Below, in pieces: positions 1 to 5,130 of a stretch of DNA of 9,625 nucleotides. The position numbers were made by a program, and so were the translations under genes. How positions within the stretch are numbered: the first letter of the stretch is position 1; each line of letters opens with the position of its first letter. The DNA comes from an uncultured Campylobacteraceae bacterium (lineage in GTDB: Bacteria > Campylobacterota > Campylobacteria > Campylobacterales > Arcobacteraceae). The stretch is taken from positions 1 through 9,625 of the forward strand of contig CAJXPH010000095.1 in the NCBI GenBank assembly GCA_913057765.1, written 5' to 3'. The notes below the pieces were generated by a model. The model searched no databases. It was not told where the DNA came from and saw nothing but the letters and a program-made list of their open reading frames with translations.

Positions 1-47
1 CTACACTATCCTCTTCGTCGGCAGCGTCAGATGTGTATAAGAGACAG
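1..47 (+). other. Illumina/Nextera adapter contamination (P5 end, i5 index, Read 1 transposon end)
   Basis: Bases 1-6 (CTACAC) match the 3' end of the Illumina P5 oligo, bases 7-14 (TATCCTCT) match the Nextera i5 index known as S503/N503, bases 15-28 match the Nextera Read 1 overhang, and bases 29-47 are the 19-base Tn5 mosaic end (AGATGTGTATAAGAGACAG). The parts are in exactly the library-construct order, so this is untrimmed synthetic sequence at a contig end. It creates a false ATG at 31 and a false N-terminal peptide MCIRDS in frame with the first gene. Genomic sequence begins at 48. Confidence 0.98.
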
Positions 48-1101
48 TACTTATACTATTGATAATGAACTTTTAATAAAAATTAATCCAGCTTGGATGA
101 CAAGACAAATATCAGAGATATCTAATAAAAATGGAGATTACTATTATAGGATTACAAGTTTAAAACCTATAAATCCTGATAATAGAGCAGATGCTTTTGA
201 GTCGGAAGCACTTTTTTTCTTTGAAAAGAACAGAAAAGAAAAATATTATACGAAATTTGAAAAAAACAGTTTTAATTTTATGGGAGCGTTAGAAGTAAAA
301 CAAGCATGTCTTGAATGTCATGAAGAACAAGGATATAGATTAGGAGATGTTCGAGGTGGATTAAGAGTTACTATGCCTCTTCACAATTATAATGATAAGA
401 TTAAACTAATAAAGAGTAATAGTTTATCTTTAACTGCTGCTGTGATATTTATCGCTTTATTTCTTTCTATTATTGTTGTTTATTTTATTAATTCAATTTA
501 TCGAAGACAAGAGACGATTGAATCTTTGAATATTAATTTAGAAGATAGGATTAAAAGTAGAACAGAGGAATTAGAAGATAGTGTAAAGAAACTAAATGAG
601 TTAGCAACTATAGATTTCTTAACAAAAATACCAAATAGAAGATATTTTTTTGAATTAGGGCATAAACTATTTTCTCTTGCAAAAAGAGATAAAACAGATT
701 TTGCACTTATTATTATAGATATAGATTTTTTCAAAAAAGTAAATGATGAATATGGACATTTTATTGGTGATGAAATATTAAAAATAGTTTCTACAACGAT
801 CCAAGATAATATTAGAACCTCAGATTTAGTAGCAAGAATTGGAGGAGAAGAATTTATTGTTTTATTAAATGAAACTTCTTGTGATGGAGCTTATATCATT
901 GCTGAAAAATTAAGAGAGATAGTTAAAGAAGTTAAATATACACATGAAGGTTTTGATGTTTCAGTTACAATTAGTATGGGAATTAGTTGTTTAAAGAATG
1001 AATATGACTCTGAATTAGATGATATTTTAATAAGAGCTGATGAAGCGCTATATTCTTCTAAGGCAAATGGACGAGATAGAGTTTCAATTTACAAAGCTTG
1101 A
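48..1101 (+). CDS. Diguanylate cyclase with Tll0287-like heme-binding (CxxCH) sensor domain, 5'-truncated
   Basis: Partial membrane diguanylate cyclase (2 GTP to c-di-GMP). The true start lies beyond the contig edge; the in-frame ATG at 31 is adapter, and 350 genomic residues remain. Numbering from that false ATG: residues 7-118 are the C-terminal part of a Tll0287-like (DUF3365-type) periplasmic sensor with a heme c motif CLECH at 93-97, followed by the G-D-V-R-G-G-L-R-V-T-M-P tail typical of that family; 132-153 is a transmembrane helix; 158-190 looks like a signalling coiled coil; 192-354 is a GGDEF domain. The domain has DIDFFK, GGEEF at 271-275, and an inhibitory-site RxxD (RTSD, 262-265) five residues before it, so it should be active and product-inhibited. 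Heme binding and redox or ligand sensing follow from the family and are not shown here. The missing N-terminus probably holds a first membrane helix. A small cytochrome c gene follows 44 bp downstream. Confidence 0.9.
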
Positions 1102-1145
1102 TTTAAATCATAAAAAATTATTATAAAATTTGATAATATTATTCT

Positions 1146-1496
1146 ATGAAAAAATTATTAGTATTACTTATGTTATTATGGCATAATATTTATGCATCAA
1201 ACTATGGTGAATTACTTTTTAATGGCAATTGTATAACATGCCATTTTAAAACAGAAAAAAATTCTGCACCTTCAATTGCAGAAATTAAAAAAAACTATAT
1301 TAATGCTTTTCCAAAAGAAGAATCTTTTATTAAATATATGTCTTTATGGGTTTTAAAACCAAATACAAATACTTCTATTATGCAGCATTCTATTGATGAG
1401 TTTGAACTTATGCCTGAACTTGGATATGAGAAATATACTTTAGAAGAAATTGCAAAATATATTTATAGAACTGATTTTAGTAAGCAACCGAGATAG
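1146..1496 (+). CDS. Small periplasmic c-type cytochrome
   Basis: A 116-residue protein with a short Sec signal peptide (MKK, then a Leu-rich core, likely cleaved after IYA at residue 17) and a single heme c motif CITCH at 29-33 near the mature N-terminus. M89 in the LMPEL segment is a plausible distal heme ligand, followed by a C-terminal helix (about 98-108), as in class I cytochromes c. The mature part of about 99 residues is typical of a monoheme electron carrier. The partner is unknown. The gene lies 44 bp after the heme-sensor diguanylate cyclase on the same strand, with no strong ribosome binding site and an AT-rich gap that could hold a -10 box (TATAAA, 1122-1127), so co-transcription is possible but unproven. 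Its last 20 bp overlap the end of the convergent regulator gene. Confidence 0.85.
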   Translation: MKKLLVLLMLLWHNIYASNYGELLFNGNCITCHFKTEKNSAPSIAEIKKNYINAFPKEESFIKYMSLWVLKPNTNTSIMQHSIDEFELMPELGYEKYTLEEIAKYIYRTDFSKQPR

Positions 1497-2334
1497 GTAA
1501 ATAAAACTCTAAATCTATTTTTCCATCACTGTTCAAAAAATGATTAGATTTATATATAGAGTATGAGGGCATTGTTTTTGCTTCATATCCTGATGTTGGA
1601 AGCCAAAAATGGTAAGCATATCTCATAAGGTTTAAAACATCTCCATACTCTCCTTTTAGACTAAATACTGCACAAAGAGACTTTGGGAATTCTAAAGTAC
1701 TAATTGCTTTGAACTCTTTCGGAACTTCAATACATGCTACGTATGATGCTTCTTTTAAAGGTGTTATTGATGGGTTATCATGTTGAATGGCAATTTGTCG
1801 ATAATCTTCTAAATCAAATTCATATGCGAGAGCATTTAATCTTTGCCATGTTTTTTTTATACTTAAATCATAACCTTTGTGTCTGATATAAGCACAATAA
1901 AAAGCGTCACATGGTTTAATTTGTGGTTCAATGTCTTTTAAGTCATTTACTTTTGGATACTCTTTTAAAATATCTTCAGAATATTTTTTATATGAACCAT
2001 TTCTCCATTCTTTTGGTGTAAATGAAAATCTTTTTTTAAAAGCTTTTATAAACGATGAATGTGATGAAAAGCCGCATTTTGCAATAATTTGGCTAATAGT
2101 AGAATGTTTGTTAACAATTAACATGTTTGCAGCTTTTTGTAAACGTATAGAAGTAATAGTCTCGAATAAGGTTTTTCCCGTTTCTTCTTTAAATATTCTG
2201 TGGAAGTGATATTTACTTACAGAATTTAGTTTTGCTAATTCATCCAAACTTATTGGACTATCAATATATTTATATATGTAAAATAATGAATTGTTTACAA
2301 TATTGGCTCTATCATGTTTTGTATCTTTTTTCAT
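1477..2334 (-). CDS. AraC family transcriptional regulator with GyrI-like effector-binding domain
   Basis: 285 residues from the chosen start. Residues about 12-110 form an AraC-type double helix-turn-helix DNA-binding region: first HTH around 29-50 (SLDELAKLNSVSKYHFHRIF), second around 78-100 with the conserved CGFSSHSSFIKAFKKRFSFTP pattern ending near 107. Residues about 132-284 resemble the GyrI-like (SOUL/Rob C-terminal) small-molecule-binding domain, so this is the N-terminal-HTH plus C-terminal-sensor arrangement of Rob-like and BmrR-related proteins. The ligand is unknown. An upstream in-frame start at 2379 would add 15 hydrophobic residues and run into the promoter; the ATG at 2334 is preferred because AGGAG sits 5 nt before it. 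The gene is divergent from an aminotransferase across a 126-bp region with repeats, suggesting control of itself and that neighbour. Confidence 0.9.
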   Translation of the reverse strand: MKKDTKHDRANIVNNSLFYIYKYIDSPISLDELAKLNSVSKYHFHRIFKEETGKTLFETITSIRLQKAANMLIVNKHSTISQIIAKCGFSSHSSFIKAFKKRFSFTPKEWRNGSYKKYSEDILKEYPKVNDLKDIEPQIKPCDAFYCAYIRHKGYDLSIKKTWQRLNALAYEFDLEDYRQIAIQHDNPSITPLKEASYVACIEVPKEFKAISTLEFPKSLCAVFSLKGEYGDVLNLMRYAYHFWLPTSGYEAKTMPSYSIYKSNHFLNSDGKIDLEFYLPISVAY

Positions 2335-2339
2335 TAAAA

Positions 2340-2344
2340 CTCCT
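2340..2344 (-). promoter_or_regulatory. Ribosome binding site fixing the AraC-type regulator start
   Basis: On the minus strand AGGAG is followed by 5 nt (TTTTA) and the ATG at 2334. No comparable site precedes the longer in-frame start at 2379. Confidence 0.75.
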
Positions 2345-2350
2345 AGTAAA

Positions 2351-2379
2351 AGTATAACAAAAATAGCAATATAAGACAA
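2351..2379 (-). promoter_or_regulatory. Likely sigma70 promoter of the AraC-type regulator
   Basis: On the minus strand, TTGTCT (2379-2374, four of six matches to the -35 consensus) and TATACT (2356-2351, -10) are separated by exactly 17 bp. The predicted transcript start near 2344-2345 gives a very short leader of about 10 nt, just long enough to include the AGGAG site. The -35 box lies inside the spacer of the GCAATATA/TATATTGC inverted repeat, which would suit autoregulation. Confidence 0.5.
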
Positions 2380-2392
2380 ATATATTGCAATA
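2366..2392. promoter_or_regulatory. Candidate operator: GCAATA repeats in the regulator/aminotransferase divergent region
   Basis: GCAATATA (2366-2373) and TATATTGC (2381-2388) form a perfect 8-bp inverted repeat with a 7-bp spacer. The second arm is also part of the palindrome TATTGCAATA (2383-2392), so GCAATA recurs in direct orientation at 2366 and 2387, 21 bp apart, about two helical turns. Direct half-sites on one DNA face are the usual AraC-family arrangement. Binding by the adjacent regulator is inference; short A/T-rich repeats can arise by chance in DNA of this composition. Confidence 0.45.
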
Positions 2393-2422
2393 CAGAGTAA
2401 AGAATTAATCCTTTTTTTCTAA

Positions 2423-2428
2423 TAGAAT
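2423..2428 (+). promoter_or_regulatory. Possible -10 box of the aminotransferase gene
   Basis: TAGAAT differs from TATAAT by one base and lies 32 bp before the ATG at 2461, behind a T-rich stretch (2411-2420) but with no recognisable -35 box. An AAGGA ribosome binding site (2450-2454) follows. This is only a weak candidate in A/T-rich DNA. Confidence 0.25.
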
Positions 2429-2460
2429 TACACAAGTGAAAAAATTAAAAAGGAAAGATC

Positions 2461-3612
2461 ATGTCAAAAAAAATTGAACGTTCGTATATAAGAGAAATAT
2501 TAGATGCAACAAATAAAGAGACAATTTCTTTTGCAGGAGGATTACCTGATGAAAATTTATTTCCAATGGATAGTTTAAAGAAAGCTTCCTCAAAAGTGTT
2601 AGAGGATACTTTGTGCATGCAATATTCTAAATCACAAGGGATAGATGAATTAAGAGAAAAAATTGCAAATCTTTATACTAAGAATTTAGATTTTCCAACT
2701 ACAAAAGATGAAATCATGATTACTACAGGTAGCCAACAAGCTTTTGATATCATAAGTAAGACTTTTTTAGAAGACGAAGTTTTAGTTCAAACGCCAACAT
2801 ATATCGGTGCTTTATCTGCATTTAAAGTATTAGGTTTAAAAGTAAAAGGATTTAATTATATTGGTTCATTAAATTATGAATTGAAAAGTAGCTCTGGTTT
2901 ATATATTATGAGCGATTTTGCAAATCCAAATGCAAAAACATTAGATAATAATCATAGAGATGAATTTGTTCATATCTTAAATAAAAAAAACTCTTTTTTA
3001 ATAGAAGATGGCGCTTATTCTTTATTAGATTTTGAAGGAAAAATAAATAAGCCAATTTGTGCAAGATATAAAAAAAGTTTTCATTTGGGTTCTTTTTCTA
3101 AAATTATTGCTCCTGGATTAAGAGTTGGTTGGATTAGAGCAGATAAAAATTTACTTGAAAGAATTTTAGTTTCAAAAGAAGCTTTAGATTTACATACTCC
3201 AACTTTAAACCAAATGATAATTAATCAGTTTTTAGAAGATAACGATTTATTTAATCATTTGAAAAAAATTAGAAGTAACTATAAAGATAAGATGGAATTT
3301 ATGTCTGTATGTTTTGAGAAATATATGCCTAGTTTTCAATTTTCAAAACCTGAAGGGGGAATGTTTATTTATGGTAGTTTTGAAGAAGATAGTTTTTTAT
3401 TAGCAAAAGAGATGTTAAAGAAAAATATTGCTTTTGTTCCTGCTGAAGTATTTTTTCATGATAATAAAAAATCAAAAGAGGCAAGATTTAATTTTACGAA
3501 CTCTTCAAAAGAAGATATTGAAAAAGGTATAAAAGAGATCTCAAAAACGATTATAGATAAAAGTGAATCAATTTGGTTTAAAATGTTTAAAGAAAGATTA
3601 CCCTTTTTATAG
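2461..3612 (+). CDS. PLP-dependent class I/II aminotransferase
   Basis: 383 residues, a normal length for a fold-type I aminotransferase of the aspartate aminotransferase superfamily (cytoplasmic, transfers an amino group from an amino acid to a 2-oxo acid). Visible landmarks: FAGGLPDENLFP (24-35) and Y55 in the N-terminal arm; TTGSQQAFD (88-96), the PLP-phosphate loop; N155 in NPNAKT, a variant of the usual NPTG; D183 and Y186 in EDGAYS, contacting PLP; K214 in GSFSKIIAPGLRVGW, the Schiff-base lysine; R343 in ARFNFTNS, the substrate carboxylate arginine. The GGLP opening and overall pattern recall the 2-aminoadipate/LysN and MocR-related group, but there is no N-terminal DNA-binding domain and the substrate cannot be assigned. 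AAGGA lies 6 nt before the ATG. It is divergent from an AraC/GyrI-like regulator that may control it, and convergent with the next gene. Confidence 0.88.
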   Translation: MSKKIERSYIREILDATNKETISFAGGLPDENLFPMDSLKKASSKVLEDTLCMQYSKSQGIDELREKIANLYTKNLDFPTTKDEIMITTGSQQAFDIISKTFLEDEVLVQTPTYIGALSAFKVLGLKVKGFNYIGSLNYELKSSSGLYIMSDFANPNAKTLDNNHRDEFVHILNKKNSFLIEDGAYSLLDFEGKINKPICARYKKSFHLGSFSKIIAPGLRVGWIRADKNLLERILVSKEALDLHTPTLNQMIINQFLEDNDLFNHLKKIRSNYKDKMEFMSVCFEKYMPSFQFSKPEGGMFIYGSFEEDSFLLAKEMLKKNIAFVPAEVFFHDNKKSKEARFNFTNSSKEDIEKGIKEISKTIIDKSESIWFKMFKERLPFL

Positions 3613-3646
3613 GATAATCTTTTATTTTAATAGGATTTATAATTGT

Positions 3647-4072
3647 TTATTCTTCTATTAAGAAGAAAACATCTTTTCCAATTTTTGGCTCATAGTTTAC
3701 ACTCTCTTTATTTGCAAAGTCAGCTGTAATTGCTCTTGCTTTAACATATGAAGAAGTTTGTGCTACAACTTCTTTCTTATCTGCATCATTTAAATTTGCT
3801 TTGTCATTTCCTTTTTGGAACAACTTAGCTCTTTGAGGATCATTAATAGTGCATTTAATTATGTTGATTTCTCTTTTTACATCAATTCTAGCTTTTTTAC
3901 TTTCATCTTCAAAACGTAATATTCTATTTCCATTAGAAGAGATTTTCATAGTTTTTGCAGTTTCTATATTTTCTGTAGACTCTAATATTACGTATTCTTT
4001 TCCATTTATTAAAATGATATCATCTTTTAAAAGTTTGATTTCTTTAATAGTTGTTTTTTTACCTTTTGCCAT
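3647..4072 (-). CDS. Conserved-looking hypothetical protein, 141 aa
   Basis: I do not recognise this protein. It is highly charged with no signal peptide, membrane segment, cysteine-pair motif or known catalytic motif, so it is probably cytosolic. Residues about 16-60 look like a short beta-rich module (DDIILINGKEYVILEST, then TMKISSNGNRILRFED), which could be a small barrel of the SH3/KOW kind; that is a guess from strand pattern only. Residues 80-110 are Lys/Asp/Asn rich and the C-terminus (KIGKDVFFLIEE) is another likely strand. Coding potential is supported by its own TATAAT box upstream, an AAGGG site shortly before the ATG, and codon use like the neighbours. The longer opposite-strand open frames here have no ribosome binding site and look like shadows. 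Confidence 0.7.
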   Translation of the reverse strand: MAKGKKTTIKEIKLLKDDIILINGKEYVILESTENIETAKTMKISSNGNRILRFEDESKKARIDVKREINIIKCTINDPQRAKLFQKGNDKANLNDADKKEVVAQTSSYVKARAITADFANKESVNYEPKIGKDVFFLIEE

Positions 4073-4095
4073 TTGTGCCCTTATACTTTTTTTTC

Positions 4096-4101
4096 ATTAT
4101 A
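4096..4101 (-). promoter_or_regulatory. -10 box of the 141-aa hypothetical gene
   Basis: A perfect TATAAT in the minus direction (context GCTATAATG) lies 23 bp before the ATG at 4072, in the 56-bp gap after the DUF89 gene. It predicts a leader of roughly 17 nt that includes the AAGGG site. It suggests the 141-aa gene is transcribed separately from, or in addition to, the DUF89 gene. Confidence 0.5.
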
Positions 4102-4128
4102 GCTTATGTATGCATTGTTTTTTATTGC

Positions 4129-4986
4129 TTATCCTTTTTTTAGGATTATTTCGCCAAGAGTTCTTGAAATTTGGCTTGCTACAACTTCACATTTTACTTT
4201 AAATAAAAAGAAAACTCTGTCATCTTTATATGATTCTAAACACTCAAAATTTCCCATGCCTTTTGATAAAACAAGTGGAACATTATGAAATAGTTCTAAA
4301 AACTTTTTATCTGCTTGTTTTTTTTCTAAGCCAGGAGTATCTACTCCACTACTAATGACTTCACAATACTTGTCAATACCTATTTGATAAGCTTCTTTTG
4401 TAGTAATATCATTGATTATAGCTTTTCCTCTTGTTGCATAATATATTTTTATTTTTGGGTATAACTCTTTTATTGTTTTAACAAGTATTTTGTCAAATAC
4501 ATTTTCTCCTGCATTATCACTAAGAATAATTAGTTCTTTTGTTTTTTCAAGTTTTTCTTTGAAAACTTTATAATCATTAATTGCAAAATTTGTATCAAAT
4601 ATAGAATTTATTTCTTCATCTAAAGAAAATTCTTCAGTGGTTGCAAAATCAATTACGTTTCCAGCAACAGCAGCTTTTATTGCAATAAAAAGTTTATCTT
4701 CACTATTTTTTATTTTACTTTCAATTAATGGTATATAAGTTGTTGCCTTTTTTATTGATTCTTGTTTTAGTGCTTCTAGTGGATCATCTAACCCTGTTTT
4801 TAATGCTAAATATTCATATACCTCTTTAGCTACAAAGGGAGGAGTATCTTTAAAAGAGAAAGATAAAGCTCTATTTTCTACTTCATTCATTATTTCTAAA
4901 GATAATTTTTTTTCTAGATTTAAAAGTTTTGTAGCTTTATCTATTTGTCCTACAATACATTTTACACATTCATTTGTTATATTCAT
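4129..4986 (-). CDS. DUF89 family metal-dependent phosphatase-like protein (ARMT1-like domain)
   Basis: 285 residues matching the prokaryotic DUF89 family, members of which are metal-dependent phosphatases proposed to remove damaged or excess phosphometabolites; the substrate here is unknown. Landmarks: N-terminal CVKC (7-10), the cysteine pair of the archaeal/bacterial DUF89 subgroup, with C266 near the end as a possible third conserved cysteine; AAVAGNVIDF (105-114); LSDNAGENVFD (155-165) holding the metal-binding Asp157/Asn158; INDITTKEA (191-199) with Asp193; VDTPGL (215-220) with Asp216; LSKGMGNFECL (240-250), the phosphate-binding lysine loop. All core motifs look intact. The ATG at 4986 has only a weak AGAGA-type site, which lies in a perfectly duplicated 10-bp unit. 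The gene is divergent from a purine permease, so a role linked to nucleotide metabolism is conceivable but not shown. Confidence 0.88.
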   Translation of the reverse strand: MNITNECVKCIVGQIDKATKLLNLEKKLSLEIMNEVENRALSFSFKDTPPFVAKEVYEYLALKTGLDDPLEALKQESIKKATTYIPLIESKIKNSEDKLFIAIKAAVAGNVIDFATTEEFSLDEEINSIFDTNFAINDYKVFKEKLEKTKELIILSDNAGENVFDKILVKTIKELYPKIKIYYATRGKAIINDITTKEAYQIGIDKYCEVISSGVDTPGLEKKQADKKFLELFHNVPLVLSKGMGNFECLESYKDDRVFFLFKVKCEVVASQISRTLGEIILKKG

Positions 4987-4990
4987 AATA

Positions 4991-5010
4991 TTTCTCTATA
5001 TTTCTCTATA
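4991..5010 (-). repeat. 10-bp perfect tandem duplication in the DUF89 leader
   Basis: TTTCTCTATA occurs twice head to tail (4991-5000 and 5001-5010). Read on the minus strand it is TATAGAGAAA twice, placing two AGAGAAA ribosome-binding-like elements upstream of the DUF89 start at 4986. A tandem unit at a start site could change copy number by slippage and alter translation; this is inference. Confidence 0.85.
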
Positions 5011-5025
5011 TATTTTATTTGTGAA

Positions 5026-5031
5026 ATTATA
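5026..5031 (-). promoter_or_regulatory. Probable -10 box of the DUF89 gene
   Basis: A perfect TATAAT on the minus strand, 39 bp before the ATG at 4986, predicts a leader of about 33 nt containing the duplicated 10-bp unit. No good -35 box lies 16-18 bp upstream; instead that position is occupied by the ATTnTCACATA tandem repeat. Confidence 0.4.
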
Positions 5032-5040
5032 AGTTATCTA

Positions 5041-5062
5041 ATTGTCACATAATTATCACATA
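5041..5062. promoter_or_regulatory. 11-bp tandem direct repeat, candidate operator between DUF89 gene and purine permease
   Basis: ATTGTCACATA (5041-5051) is followed at once by ATTATCACATA (5052-5062), ten of eleven positions identical, a period of about one helical turn. It covers the -35 region of the predicted DUF89 promoter and is centred about 50 bp upstream of the predicted permease transcript start. Both promoters lack a clear -35 box, consistent with an activator or shared regulator binding here. The protein is unknown, and no purine riboswitch structure was recognised nearby. Confidence 0.5.
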
Positions 5063-5091
5063 TTTTTAGTAGTATCTTACCTTATATTTTG

Positions 5092-5097
5092 TATACT
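5092..5097 (+). promoter_or_regulatory. Probable -10 box of the permease-phosphoribosyltransferase operon
   Basis: TATACT, five of six matches to TATAAT, lies 33 bp before the ATG at 5131, predicting a leader of about 27 nt. No convincing -35 box is present at the expected distance (GTAGTA at 5069-5074). Confidence 0.4.
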
Positions 5098-5118
5098 CAA
5101 AACTTAATTTCAAAATTT

Positions 5119-5123
5119 AAGGA
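5119..5123 (+). promoter_or_regulatory. Ribosome binding site fixing the permease start
   Basis: AAGGA followed by 7 nt and the ATG at 5131. The longer in-frame TTG at 5089 overlaps the predicted -10 box and has no such site, so it is rejected as the start. Confidence 0.75.
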
Positions 5124-5130
5124 TAACTTT

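Noticed and set aside
31..48. ATG at 31 as the true start of the diguanylate cyclase
   Set aside because: The ATG and the following five codons lie in the Nextera mosaic end, which is synthetic; the real start is off the contig.
48..1496. Decaheme or multiheme electron-transfer cluster
   Set aside because: Only two CxxCH motifs were found, one in each of two different proteins, so there is no multiheme protein here.
3613..3646. Terminator between the convergent aminotransferase and 141-aa genes
   Set aside because: Only a near direct repeat (ATAGGATAAT / ATAGGATTTAT) is present; no stem longer than a few base pairs could be found.
3849..4288. Plus-strand open frames of 117 and 60 codons across the 141-aa gene and DUF89 gene
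   Set aside because: They lie antisense to genes with better signals, have no ribosome binding site, and their translations are low-complexity hydrophobic strings typical of antisense reading of A/T-rich genes.
5089..5130. TTG at 5089 as the permease start
   Set aside because: It overlaps the predicted -10 box and has no ribosome binding site, while ATG at 5131 has AAGGA at ideal spacing and gives the normal family length.
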